Positions 25,104 to 33,608 of a stretch of 64,000 bases of DNA are shown here, in pieces. Each line of letters starts with the position of its first letter. Position 1 is the first letter of the stretch. Under the pieces are notes generated by a model. The model was not told the origin of the DNA, made no database searches, and saw only the letters and a program-made list of their open reading frames with translations. This DNA comes from CAYULW01 sp964445815. GTDB lineage: Bacteria; Bacteroidota; Bacteroidia; Flavobacteriales_E; Vicingaceae. The DNA is taken from NCBI GenBank assembly GCA_964445815.1, contig CAYULW010000004.1, forward strand, positions 444,087-508,086, read 5' to 3'. The position numbers were made by a program, and so were the translations under genes.

Positions 25104-26187
25104 GGGGAAAGTATTGGTGGCCATGAGTGGTGGTATAGATAGTTCTGTGACAGCTCTGCTTTTGCATGAAGAAGGTTATGAGGTGATTGGCGTAACGATG
25201 AAGACGTGGGATTACTCAAGCTCAGGTGGCAATAGAAAGTCTACAGGTTGCTGTAGCTTAGACGATATCAATGACGCACGCATATTGGCTGTTAATTATG
25301 GCTTTCATCATATCATTATTGATATCAGAGAGGAGTTTGGAGGCTTCATTGTCGATAATTTTGTTGATGAATACATGGCCGGACGAACACCAAATCCTTG
25401 TGTATTATGCAACACACATATAAAATGGGATGCCTTATTAAGAAGAGCAGATCAATTGGGTTGCGAGTATATAGCAACCGGTCATTATGCGAATGTGAGA
25501 TATGAAAATGGGAGATATGTCGTTTCAAAAGGAAAGGATGAAAACAAAGACCAGTCTTATGTATTGTGGGGTTTAAGTCAGGAAGCTCTTGCCCGCACAA
25601 AGTTTCCATTAGGCAAGTTTTCTAAGCCTGAGATCAGACAAATGGCCAAAGACAGAGGTCATACTGAATTGGCCAAAAAAGGAGAGAGCTATGAGATTTG
25701 CTTTGTACCTGATAATGATTATCGTGGATTCTTGAAAAGAAAAATAGATGGGTTGGAAGAACAGGTAAAAGGGGGACATTTCATTGATACAAAAGGAAAT
25801 ATACTCGGACAGCATGAAGGTTATCCATTTTATACAATTGGTCAAAGAAAGGGGCTGGGAATAGCATTGGGGGAGCCAATGTACGTTGTTAGAATCAACC
25901 CTGAAGACAATACGGTTGTTTTAGGTAAAGAAGAAGATCTTAAAAAGATGACCATGAAAGTTAGACAACCGAATTTGATCAAATACGATAAGATTCCTGA
26001 AGAGGTTGAGATATTGACCAAAGTGAGGTATAAAGATCGTGGTACAATGAGCCAGTTAAGTGTAAATGAAAAAGGAGAGATAGAGGTCAATTTCAGAAAT
26101 CAGGTAAAAGGAGTCGCTCCGGGCCAATCAGCGGTATTCTATGAAGGTAATGACCTCATTGGCGGAGGCTTTATCATGAGATCATGA
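25090..26187 (+). CDS. mnmA: tRNA-specific 2-thiouridylase
   Basis: This 365-residue enzyme adds sulfur to U34 of tRNA-Lys, -Glu and -Gln. The PP-loop MSGGIDSS is at 12-19, the nucleophilic Cys 107 in NPCVLCNTHIKW, and the persulfide Cys 204 in SYEICFVPD. GHYANVRY and YTIGQRKGLGI are also family hallmarks. Overlaps at both ends (14 bp with the YwqK-like gene, 4 bp with the lipoprotein gene) show an operon. Confidence 0.97.
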   Translation: MSKTKGKVLVAMSGGIDSSVTALLLHEEGYEVIGVTMKTWDYSSSGGNRKSTGCCSLDDINDARILAVNYGFHHIIIDIREEFGGFIVDNFVDEYMAGRTPNPCVLCNTHIKWDALLRRADQLGCEYIATGHYANVRYENGRYVVSKGKDENKDQSYVLWGLSQEALARTKFPLGKFSKPEIRQMAKDRGHTELAKKGESYEICFVPDNDYRGFLKRKIDGLEEQVKGGHFIDTKGNILGQHEGYPFYTIGQRKGLGIALGEPMYVVRINPEDNTVVLGKEEDLKKMTMKVRQPNLIKYDKIPEEVEILTKVRYKDRGTMSQLSVNEKGEIEVNFRNQVKGVAPGQSAVFYEGNDLIGGGFIMRS

Positions 26188-26858
26188 CGAAAGTTTTATG
26201 GAAATACATATGCGTTGTTGGCTTATTCATGTTTTTGTCATGTGAAGAAGATAAGGATGTCGTTTCTATTTTCTTAGGTAAGCAATATTTTCCCGTCAAT
26301 CTGAATGCAGAATGGGTTTATCAGATTGATTCGATTCATTATGACGATTTTTCGCAAACCATTGATACCTTTAGTTTTCATAGAAAATTACAGGTTGTAG
26401 AAGTTACCGAAGACCTGGAAAAAAGAACGGCATTTCGACTAGCTGTATTAGAGAGGGCTGATGATTCTTCATTATGGAAGCAAAAGCGTTTTATCCGTTG
26501 GACGGTGACCGACAGAAGAATAGAACAGCTCAAAAACAATCTCATTACCATTCCAATGATTTTTCCGGTTGTTGAAAACGATGAGTGGGATGCCAATGCT
26601 TTAAATTCGGATCAAGAACAATCTTTTCAGTTTCGGTCATTACATCAAAGAGCAAATGTTGAAGGAATAAGTTATGACTCTGTTTTAACCATTTCACAAT
26701 TTGAAGAGGAAAATAAAATAGAACGCATAAATGTTAGTGAGAGGTATGCGACAAATGTTGGCATGATAGCTCGTGATGATTTAAGACTCAATACCGAGTT
26801 GAATGGAGAGATCAGAAATGGGCATGATGTCAAGTATCGTTTAATCAGTTACAAGTGA
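26184..26858 (+). CDS. Predicted lipoprotein
   Basis: A 224-residue protein with a lipoprotein signal (VVGLFMFLSCEEDKD; lipidated Cys near 20). The mature part begins with an acidic stretch and GKQYFPVNLNAEWVYQIDSI, which resembles small beta-rich lipoproteins of Bacteroidota. Its end overlaps the convergent TauE/SafE gene by 10 bp. Function unknown. Confidence 0.8.
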   Translation: MTKVLWKYICVVGLFMFLSCEEDKDVVSIFLGKQYFPVNLNAEWVYQIDSIHYDDFSQTIDTFSFHRKLQVVEVTEDLEKRTAFRLAVLERADDSSLWKQKRFIRWTVTDRRIEQLKNNLITIPMIFPVVENDEWDANALNSDQEQSFQFRSLHQRANVEGISYDSVLTISQFEEENKIERINVSERYATNVGMIARDDLRLNTELNGEIRNGHDVKYRLISYK

Positions 26859-27571
26859 TTAATGATCATTAATGCTCCCGATATCAACATTACGACAATA
26901 ATGAGTTGTTTGAAGAAATAGTGACTCATTTTCTGAAGTAAATTTTTGCCAATCAGGTTTCCTATTATTGCACCTATACCAATGGCTAAGCCGTAAGCCC
27001 ACAAATCGCCATTTAAAGACCCTAGAAAAGCATATGAACCGATTTGTACAATCCCGACCAAGAAAGAGTTGGCTGTTTTAGTGGCGATCAGTTCTTCTTT
27101 TTTTAAACCGTAATTAAGATAGAAAGCGTTCATTATTGGGCCTGTAGCTCCAAAAAGTGTTGAGATGATTGCGACAATAAAGCCAAGTGGAATAAAATAG
27201 AATTTTTTAACTACAAATGTTTGCTCTTTCTTGCTAATAAGAAACTGAAGTCCGGCATAGATTAAAAATCCACCTAAAAGGTAGCCCATCCATTGGCTGT
27301 TGACTCTAACAAATAAAGAAGCTCCAATAAAAGCACCAAGCCAGGCAGAAGGAACATAAAAGAAAACCAAAGACCAATTGATGTCTTTCCAGAAGAGGAC
27401 CAATCTTGCAGGTCGGCCTATCATGTTTCCGAGATTAACAACCGGTGCTACAGCATCCGGTCTTAAATAGAAGCCAACAATAGGCAATAAGGTTAATGCA
27501 CCACCGCCACCGGAAATGGTACTTAATACATAAGCCAGAATACCTGCTAAACTTAAAAGCAGATAAGACAT
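26849..27571 (-). CDS. TauE/SafE-family membrane transporter
   Basis: A 240-residue protein with about eight hydrophobic helices and the two-fold repeat typical of the family (GGGGALTLLPIVGFYLRP and ISTLFGATGPIMNAFYLNYG). Members export sulfite or sulfonates, but the substrate here cannot be set. It lies 6 nt after the M42 peptidase gene on the same strand. Confidence 0.88.
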   Translation of the reverse strand: MSYLLLSLAGILAYVLSTISGGGGALTLLPIVGFYLRPDAVAPVVNLGNMIGRPARLVLFWKDINWSLVFFYVPSAWLGAFIGASLFVRVNSQWMGYLLGGFLIYAGLQFLISKKEQTFVVKKFYFIPLGFIVAIISTLFGATGPIMNAFYLNYGLKKEELIATKTANSFLVGIVQIGSYAFLGSLNGDLWAYGLAIGIGAIIGNLIGKNLLQKMSHYFFKQLIIVVMLISGALMIINHL

Positions 27572-27577
27572 GTTCGA

Positions 27578-28681
27578 CTATAGATTAAGATAATTGAAGT
27601 TGTGATTTTCTTCAATCGCCAATAAGGAGTGATAAATGAGCTGAATAACGTTTTCAACATCTTGCTTATGTACCATTTCTACTGTGGTATGCATATAACG
27701 TAGAGGTAAAGAGATAAGAGAAGAGGCTACACCTCCATTGGCATAAGCAAAAGCATCTGTATCGGTACCCGTAATTCGAGAAGCGGCATAACGCTGAAAA
27801 GCAATTTTGTTTTTCTCAGCTGTTTCGATAATCAGTTCTCTTAAGTTGTTTTGTACAGCCGGACCATATGCTATAACAGGGCCATCACCAGCTTTAAAAT
27901 CTCCTTGTTCTATTTTGTTGATCATGGGGGTTTGCGTATCATGACAAACATCAGTAACGATAGCTACGTCCGGTTTTATAGTTTCAACAATCATTTGAGC
28001 ACCCCTTAATCCAACTTCTTCCTGAACAGCATTAACCACATACAACCCAAAAGGCAGTTCCACTTTGTTTTTATGAAGCAGTCTTAAAACTTCTGCAATG
28101 ATAAAACCGCCAATTCTGTTGTCTAAAGCTCTGCCTACGTAATATTTATCATTTAGTGTTATGGCTTCATCTTCATAGGTAATCACACAACCAACATGTA
28201 CACCTAATTTTTCAACTTCTTCTTTAGAGTTGGCACCACAATCAAGAAAGATATTGTTGATTTTCGGAGTGCTTTCTCCCTTTCCATTATTATTCAGTCT
28301 TGTATGTATAGCCGGCCAACCAAATACTGCTTTTACAAGACCCTTTTTTGTATGTATGTTGACCCTCTTAGATGGTGCAATCATGTGATCTGAACCACCA
28401 TTTCTTTTAACATAAATAAACCCATCCTTAGTAATGTAATGCACATACCACGATATCTCATCTGCATGTGCCTCAATGACAACTTTAAATTTCTTTTCCG
28501 GATTAACAACTGCTACGGCGGTGCCATAGGTATCAATGTATTTGTCATCAATATATGGATCAACCCGATCAAGCCACAGTTTTTGGCCTTCACTTTCATA
28601 ACCCGTTGGTGAAGCATTATTAAGGTATTTGAATAAGAAATTCTCCGCATCCTTGCTAATTACCTTCTTGCCTTTACTCAT
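27578..28681 (-). CDS. M42-family metallopeptidase (FrvX/PepA type)
   Basis: A 367-residue cytoplasmic aminopeptidase that forms dodecamers in characterised members. Metal ligands and catalytic residues are in EAHADEISW, GRALDNRIGG, and VNAVQEEVGLRGAQ; TDVCHDT and MHTTVEMVHKQDVE follow. It is the first gene of a pair with the TauE/SafE transporter. Confidence 0.94.
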   Translation of the reverse strand: MSKGKKVISKDAENFLFKYLNNASPTGYESEGQKLWLDRVDPYIDDKYIDTYGTAVAVVNPEKKFKVVIEAHADEISWYVHYITKDGFIYVKRNGGSDHMIAPSKRVNIHTKKGLVKAVFGWPAIHTRLNNNGKGESTPKINNIFLDCGANSKEEVEKLGVHVGCVITYEDEAITLNDKYYVGRALDNRIGGFIIAEVLRLLHKNKVELPFGLYVVNAVQEEVGLRGAQMIVETIKPDVAIVTDVCHDTQTPMINKIEQGDFKAGDGPVIAYGPAVQNNLRELIIETAEKNKIAFQRYAASRITGTDTDAFAYANGGVASSLISLPLRYMHTTVEMVHKQDVENVIQLIYHSLLAIEENHNFNYLNL

Positions 28682-28803
28682 TGTTTATGTGCTTATCATT
28701 CAGGGGATAAACGTAATTAAAAAAAACAAAAGAATACATACTTCTCTCATTCTAAGAATTTTAAAACCCAATACAACATATAGTTCTCCCTGTTGTTTCT
28801 ATT

Positions 28804-28811
28804 TAAATTTG
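28804..28811 (+). promoter_or_regulatory. -7 promoter box 4 nt upstream of the 28816 gene
   Basis: TAAATTTG, then CTGC, then ATG at 28816. It is the third case in the window with exactly this geometry. Confidence 0.55.
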
Positions 28812-28815
28812 CTGC

Positions 28816-29409
28816 ATGTCTTTCTTTAACCGTTTATTTAAAGAACTTCTTGGTGTTCAGGATTATCATTCACAAGATGAAATTCACGTACGCGAGCAAC
28901 TTGTGCGAAGTGAAATGTTTCTCAAAGATTTTGAGAAATGGAAGGCAAAAGGCGTACATAAAGCGCTATTGGAACACATTTATGCCAATTGGCAGTTGAA
29001 ATGTGAAGATGCTTCAATAATCGTTAATATGGAAATCTTTCAGAATAAAACATCGGATGGTTTTTATTTTCGGGCAGAGACTCCATGGGATGCTTTTGAT
29101 TACGATTGTTTTATCCAATGGATTATTGAACGCTGCATATCTAAAGGTTATGCATTAAAGAATGCAAGTAGAGAGGTTGTAGAAGAAGGAGGTTTGTTAA
29201 AGTCAATAGAGCATTTTTACCTTAAACCCTCACTGAAATTCAGGAGAGAATTACCATACGAGCAATTTTGGGGAAACATCGAGATAGAGCATCGATTAGT
29301 GAATCAGCACTCTAGAATTGTAAAATTGATGGCGAATACCTATCAAGACCGCAGTTATAAGTCTCCTCATTCTTTTGATGCATTTATGCAATATATTTTC
29401 TTACCTTAA
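28816..29409 (+). CDS. Conserved-looking protein of unknown function, partner of the kinase-like gene
   Basis: A 197-residue soluble protein that I do not recognise. It has an N-terminal helical part (HVREQLVRSEMFLKDFEKWK) and a beta-rich second half (NVSREVVEEGG-like segment, IEHFYLKPSL). It ends 4 nt before the likely start of the kinase-like gene, so the two are expressed together. No signal peptide or membrane segment. Confidence 0.7.
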   Translation: MSFFNRLFKELLGVQDYHSQDEIHVREQLVRSEMFLKDFEKWKAKGVHKALLEHIYANWQLKCEDASIIVNMEIFQNKTSDGFYFRAETPWDAFDYDCFIQWIIERCISKGYALKNASREVVEEGGLLKSIEHFYLKPSLKFRRELPYEQFWGNIEIEHRLVNQHSRIVKLMANTYQDRSYKSPHSFDAFMQYIFLP

Positions 29410-29413
29410 TGGT

Positions 29414-30460
29414 ATGAATGATATCTCCAAGAAAAAGCAGCATTTCACGATAAAAGAAGGATTGCGAAAATACCTGAAGCGCTATTCCAGAGAGTTGGAT
29501 TTACCGGTTTCCTATTCGGACTTAGATCACTATGAAAATTCTGTTCCCCTTTATGATAAAGCGGGAAAAGATACTTTATGGGAAACAGTATACTACTTTT
29601 CAAATGAAATGGAGGAACTCAATCGTCATTTATGTAAGGTTTATGCTTTACTTAAAACCGAAGGAGATTCTTCAGGCATGGAGCATTTGTATGTCAATAG
29701 GATAGATTTTTGTCCTTTCGGTAACTCTAAACCTTTTCGTGTAAGAATAACCAATCGCTTTAATGATAATTACGACTATTTCTATGTTAAGAAAGCCGAT
29801 GCAAATCGAATATACGGGTTAGAGTTGGAGCACATCTTATCGCCCAATAGAATATCTTACATTGTTGATGGCTCAACAATCATAGAAGAACATATAGCAG
29901 GTATTCCGGGAGATGTGTTTATCAAAGAATGGTTAAATGAGGACACTAACTTGAATAGAATTCGACTGGCCAAGGAATTTGTCAAGTTCAATGAACGTTC
30001 ATTTGCCAGATTACTCGGCGATATGCGGTCTTACAATTATGTGGTAGACATTACACCTGACTTTGACGATATTCAGTATAGAATTCGCGCGATAGATTTT
30101 GATCAGCAATCTTATGAAGGTCGAAAAACAATGTATTTACCGCAGTTTTTTAAAGATAATAATCCCATTGTTGAATTCTGTACAGACCTTTTAAATCCGG
30201 AAACGATCAGACAATATCAAAAAGAGGAGAGAGCCTTAATTGCCAATCGCATCAAAGTATCGCGTTATCGCTTAAAAGATCTTGGAGACTGTATGGAGCA
30301 CGATGCCATCAGTTTACCTGAAAAGGTGGATCAATTAAAGTCTGAATTGGCAGAATACTTCGGGGAACCTGTCTTTTTGGAGTGCCAAAACATGGGAGAA
30401 ATATTAAGAGCGAGACTCTTTGTTATCTTGCAAAACAATAGGGAAGTTTTAGAAACTTAA
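29414..30460 (+). CDS. Cryptic APH/protein-kinase-like fold protein
   Basis: About 348 residues from the ATG at 29414; the longer frame from 29375 would overlap the preceding gene and is less likely. The middle reads like an aminoglycoside-phosphotransferase-type kinase: YVKKADANRIYGLELEHIL (Lys and Glu of the ATP site), TIIEEHIAGIPGD (hinge), LLGDMRSYNYVVD (catalytic Asp and Asn, compare HGDLHxxN), and IRAIDFDQQSYEG (metal-binding Asp). The substrate is unknown. The usual His before the catalytic Asp is replaced by Gly. Its end overlaps the convergent nitroreductase gene by 4 bp. Confidence 0.65.
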   Translation: MNDISKKKQHFTIKEGLRKYLKRYSRELDLPVSYSDLDHYENSVPLYDKAGKDTLWETVYYFSNEMEELNRHLCKVYALLKTEGDSSGMEHLYVNRIDFCPFGNSKPFRVRITNRFNDNYDYFYVKKADANRIYGLELEHILSPNRISYIVDGSTIIEEHIAGIPGDVFIKEWLNEDTNLNRIRLAKEFVKFNERSFARLLGDMRSYNYVVDITPDFDDIQYRIRAIDFDQQSYEGRKTMYLPQFFKDNNPIVEFCTDLLNPETIRQYQKEERALIANRIKVSRYRLKDLGDCMEHDAISLPEKVDQLKSELAEYFGEPVFLECQNMGEILRARLFVILQNNREVLET

Positions 30461-31050
30461 CTTCTCCAGATTACTTTTTCAGTGATTTCACTCATCTGTT
30501 TTTTAGGGATGACAGGTAAACCAGTCTTTGCGACACCGAGAATGAGGAAGCCCATGCATTTGTCGGCTTTACCAAGAGAAAGAAAGGATTTCATTTGAGG
30601 AGAAAAAGCCGTCTTTCCTGTGCTCCAATAGCCAATAATATTCAGACTTTTCGTGCTCAATAGCATGTTTTGTACAGAGCAAGCAACTGCATACTCTTCC
30701 TCACAAACAGGAACTGCTTCTTTTGGGTCTCGTTTCATGCAAATGGCAACGACATGAGAAATTTGTTTTTTTCTCAAATCGAGTTTTTTCAGTTTTGCAC
30801 TAATGTCTATACCTGTTTCATTTAACTCGCTTAGTATCTCTTTCTGTTTGTCAATAAACGTATCCTTTTGAGCACCGGAAAACACAATGAATCTCCAAGG
30901 TTCAGTTCGCTTATGCGAAGGAGCATAATTTGCCGTTTCAAGCAGTCGCCATATCTTTTCATCAGGAATGATCGCATTTTCTTCCATTTGCATAGGGTAT
31001 AAAGATTGTCGACTCTTTATCCATTCTAATATTGCTAAATATTTTTCCAT
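30457..31050 (-). CDS. Nitroreductase-family flavoprotein
   Basis: A 197-residue FMN-dependent oxidoreductase of the small YdjA-like type. The FMN-binding N-terminus has ETANYAPSHKRTEPWRFIVF, followed by CSVQNMLLSTKSLNIIGYWS and MGFLILGVAKT. The substrate is not predictable. Its start codon overlaps the trmN6 stop by 1 nt (TAATG). Confidence 0.93.
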   Translation of the reverse strand: MEKYLAILEWIKSRQSLYPMQMEENAIIPDEKIWRLLETANYAPSHKRTEPWRFIVFSGAQKDTFIDKQKEILSELNETGIDISAKLKKLDLRKKQISHVVAICMKRDPKEAVPVCEEEYAVACSVQNMLLSTKSLNIIGYWSTGKTAFSPQMKSFLSLGKADKCMGFLILGVAKTGLPVIPKKQMSEITEKVIWRS

Positions 31051-31772
31051 TAAAAGTTTAAATAATAATCTTTCGTTAATTCAATATAGTCTTTACTGTA
31101 CTCGTGACGTTGGTTGAGCTCTATGTGTAAAGAATTCATTTTAAGTGCGTCATTTTTAAAAGAAAAACTAAGCAATACACGTTTACACGAAGATTCTAAA
31201 TGACCATAAACTTTACAACAGCGAATCAGGTGCAAATGTTGTTGCTTGCATAATGCAACAAAGTCTTGCATCTCATTATATGGAATAATGATGTTAAACT
31301 TTCCTTCCGGATGAAGCAGTTGGGCTGTTTTGTGAACCAATTGATGGAATGTTAAGCTAGCCTGTTGTCTGCTAATGGCGCGTGATGTGTATTTTTTACT
31401 GACTTCAAAATAGGGGGGATTGCTGACAATCAAATCATACTTTTTATTTGGTAGTTTAATGTCAACGTATGAGCCGTGTATAAGTTGAAGTCTTTCATGC
31501 CATGTGCTTTCATTAAAGTTGCGTTTTGCTAGTATAGCAGCACGTGAGTCAATCTCTATGGCGTCAATCTTTGCTGCATTGCTCTTTTGTGCTAGCATGA
31601 GTGCAATTATGCCTGTACCTGTGCCAATGTCTAGTATTCTCTTTGTTTTTTGACAGTGTGTCCAAGCTCCTAGTAGTACGGCATCGGTTCCAACTTTTTG
31701 TTCGCAGTCCTTCTGATGAATCTTAAACTGCTTGAACTGGAAGACATCTTTACTCTTCAAGGTATAGATCAA
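31050..31772 (-). CDS. tRNA1(Val) (adenine(37)-N6)-methyltransferase family protein
   Basis: A 240-residue class I SAM methyltransferase of the YfiC/TrmN6 family. FQFKQFKIHQKDCEQKVGTD and AVLLGAWT open the protein, RILDIGTGTGIIALMLAQ binds SAM, and IVSNPPYF is the target-adenine motif. It overlaps rimM by 23 bp, which places it in the rpsP-rimM operon. Some of these 23 bp may reflect a start that is too far upstream. Confidence 0.9.
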   Translation of the reverse strand: MIYTLKSKDVFQFKQFKIHQKDCEQKVGTDAVLLGAWTHCQKTKRILDIGTGTGIIALMLAQKSNAAKIDAIEIDSRAAILAKRNFNESTWHERLQLIHGSYVDIKLPNKKYDLIVSNPPYFEVSKKYTSRAISRQQASLTFHQLVHKTAQLLHPEGKFNIIIPYNEMQDFVALCKQQHLHLIRCCKVYGHLESSCKRVLLSFSFKNDALKMNSLHIELNQRHEYSKDYIELTKDYYLNF

Positions 31773-32286
31773 TTAAGCCATCAGGACAAGAGACTTCAAT
31801 GCATTGGTTTTCCCGATCAACTCGATTGATGATCTCATCATTAATGGGAATGAGAATCTCCTTATCTTGATGTTTCACAGAAAATAAATTGGTTGTAGAA
31901 AATTCCAGGATAGTCTCTATTGTACCAACTATGCCAAATGCTGAGTCTTTGATTTGATAATCGATGACTTCGTGGAAATAAAATTGATTTCCGGACAATT
32001 CAGGTAAAGCGGAAATCGGCAAAAAGATACTTTTACCGATAATGGCCTTAGCTTCTTTCTGTTGGTCTATGCCTTCAATTTTGCAACGTAGGATTTGGCC
32101 TTGAATTTGACTGTGTTCTACAAAATAAGGAACAAGCACTTGATCTCCTTTATGATTTTGTACAAAGAACGCATCAAGATTGGCATAAGAAGAAGGGGAG
32201 TCCACATCTAATTTTAATGCTAACTCCCCTTTATGACCTATTGTTTTTTGAGTATAACCTAAATAAAAACAATCATCGATGTGCAT
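31750..32286 (-). CDS. rimM: Ribosome maturation factor RimM
   Basis: A 178-residue 30S assembly factor that binds S19. The N-terminal RimM domain has YLGYTQKTIGHKGELALKLD and the C-terminal PRC barrel carries FYFHEVIDYQIKD, EILIPINDEIINRVD and VSCPDGLIDLY. It lies 9 nt after rpsP, the usual neighbour. Confidence 0.96.
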   Translation of the reverse strand: MHIDDCFYLGYTQKTIGHKGELALKLDVDSPSSYANLDAFFVQNHKGDQVLVPYFVEHSQIQGQILRCKIEGIDQQKEAKAIIGKSIFLPISALPELSGNQFYFHEVIDYQIKDSAFGIVGTIETILEFSTTNLFSVKHQDKEILIPINDEIINRVDRENQCIEVSCPDGLIDLYLEE

Positions 32287-32295
32287 CGATCTATT

Positions 32296-32952
32296 TTAGG
32301 CTTCTTTCTTTTCTTCTTCCTTATCTTCAGAAGATGCTTCTTCTTTTGACTCAGTAGCTGCTTCTTCAGCCTTTTCTGCGACAGCTTCAACAACTTCTTC
32401 AGTTACTTCCGCAACAGCTTCAGCCGCTTCTTCCACTGCTTCACTTGCAGTTTCTACAGCTTCTTCCACTGTGTCTGTAGTTTCTTCTACAACTTCAGCA
32501 GTTTTTGCTGCAATTTCAGCCGCTTTCTTTTTATTAGCTTCTTCCTCAGCAGCATGACGCTTACTTTCTTCTTCTTCAGCTGCTTTTGCCAAGCTATCTT
32601 TCTTAGCTGTAATTTTTCCTTCTTTGTTTTCCATCCACTCCGCAAACTTTGCATCAGCTTGCTCTTGAGTTAATGCACCTTTTAACACTCCTTTGTCAAG
32701 GTGATTTTTGTGCATGACTCCTTTGTAGGACAATAAAGCTCTAACTGTATCAGTTGGTTGAGCTCCTTTTTTTACCCAGCTTAGGGCTTTATCGAAATTG
32801 ATATCGATAGTTGCAGGGTCAGTGTTCGGGTTATACGTGCCTAATTTCTCTATAAACTTCCCATCACGTGGGGCACGACTATCCGCGATCACTACATGGA
32901 AGTAAGCATATCTTTTCTTACCATGTCTTTGTAATCTAATCTTCGTAGGCAT
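32296..32952 (-). CDS. rpsP: 30S ribosomal protein S16 with long acidic/Ala-rich tail
   Basis: The first 80 or so residues are a normal S16 (MPTKIRLQRHGKKRYAYFHV, DSRAPRDGKFIEKLGTYNP). Residues about 110-218 form an extension made of Lys/Glu/Ala with imperfect EEAVETAS- and EAAEAVAE-like repeats ending in an acidic cluster, probably helical and surface exposed. S16 is normally 80-90 residues; tails are known in Bacteroidota S16 but this one is long. A -7 box and two competing hairpins lie in the 158-nt region upstream. Confidence 0.95.
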   Translation of the reverse strand: MPTKIRLQRHGKKRYAYFHVVIADSRAPRDGKFIEKLGTYNPNTDPATIDINFDKALSWVKKGAQPTDTVRALLSYKGVMHKNHLDKGVLKGALTQEQADAKFAEWMENKEGKITAKKDSLAKAAEEEESKRHAAEEEANKKKAAEIAAKTAEVVEETTDTVEEAVETASEAVEEAAEAVAEVTEEVVEAVAEKAEEAATESKEEASSEDKEEEKKEA

Positions 32953-32987
32953 AACGCGTTATTTAATAATGTTAAAATTTAAGGGTG

Positions 32988-32995
32988 CAAAAGTA
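32988..32995 (-). promoter_or_regulatory. -7 promoter box for rpsP
   Basis: The minus strand reads TACTTTTG followed by CACCC, giving the 13-mer GGGTGCAAAAGTA on the plus strand; the same 13-mer precedes the FKBP gene. The ATG is about 36 nt downstream. Confidence 0.6.
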
Positions 32996-33031
32996 TTATT
33001 TTATTTTATACTATAGCACATTTAAACTGTT

Positions 33032-33073
33032 CATTTTTAGCTTATCAGTTCAAGAGCTAAAAATGCTGAACTG
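33032..33073 (-). repeat. Two mutually exclusive hairpins upstream of rpsP
   Basis: CATTTTTAGCT (33032-33042) pairs with AGCTAAAAATG (33055-33065), and CAGTTCA (33047-33053) pairs with TGAACTG (33067-33073). The two cannot form together. They lie upstream of the predicted rpsP -7 box and downstream of the FKBP stop, so they may terminate or process the FKBP transcript and not the rpsP leader. Confidence 0.45.
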
Positions 33074-33110
33074 AAAGATCAATTGGAAAGTAAAGAAATG
33101 CAAGAGAACT

Positions 33111-33542
33111 TTACTCAGCGATTTCTACCATCTCAATTTCGAAAGTTAAATCTTTACCTGCTAAGGGGTGATTGGCATCCAAAGTCACTTCAGCTTCATG
33201 TACTTCAGTAATGGCTAACATTTGCTTTCTTCCGTCAGGCTGTGTGGCTTCCAATTGCATGCCGATTTGTGGTTCTAAACCTTCCGGTAATTGTGTTTTA
33301 GGAACATTAAAAATGGCCTCTTCAATCTTGGGGCCATAAGCCTCTTCTGAAGGAATATCAACTGTTTTTACATCTCCGACCTTCATGCCCTCAACTGCAG
33401 CATCAAAACCTTTGATCATTTGTCCTGCACCAACAGTAAAAGAAAGAGGTTCTCTATCTTTAGAACTGTCAAATACCGTATTGTCTTTTAATGTACCTGT
33501 ATAATGTACTTTTACTTGATTGCCTTTACTTGCAACTGCCAT
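33111..33542 (-). CDS. FKBP-type peptidyl-prolyl isomerase, SlyD-like
   Basis: A 143-residue cytoplasmic isomerase/chaperone. The FKBP part (VKVHYTGTLKDNTVFDSSKD, PLSFTVGAGQMIKGFDAAVE) surrounds an insert-in-flap domain (VPKTQLPEGLEPQIGMQLEA), and FEIEMVEI closes the fold. It lacks the His-rich tail of E. coli SlyD. Its own -7 box is at 33566-33573. Confidence 0.94.
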   Translation of the reverse strand: MAVASKGNQVKVHYTGTLKDNTVFDSSKDREPLSFTVGAGQMIKGFDAAVEGMKVGDVKTVDIPSEEAYGPKIEEAIFNVPKTQLPEGLEPQIGMQLEATQPDGRKQMLAITEVHEAEVTLDANHPLAGKDLTFEIEMVEIAE

Positions 33543-33565
33543 ATTTTCGTTTTTTTATGAGGGTG

Positions 33566-33573
33566 CAAAAGTA
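33566..33573 (-). promoter_or_regulatory. -7 promoter box for the FKBP gene
   Basis: The minus strand reads TACTTTTG within the same 13-mer (plus strand GGGTGCAAAAGTA) as the rpsP promoter, ending 23 nt before the ATG. Confidence 0.6.
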
Positions 33574-33608
33574 CAGACTAACAAAGGAGTGACCAAGCTA
33601 AGTAAGGA

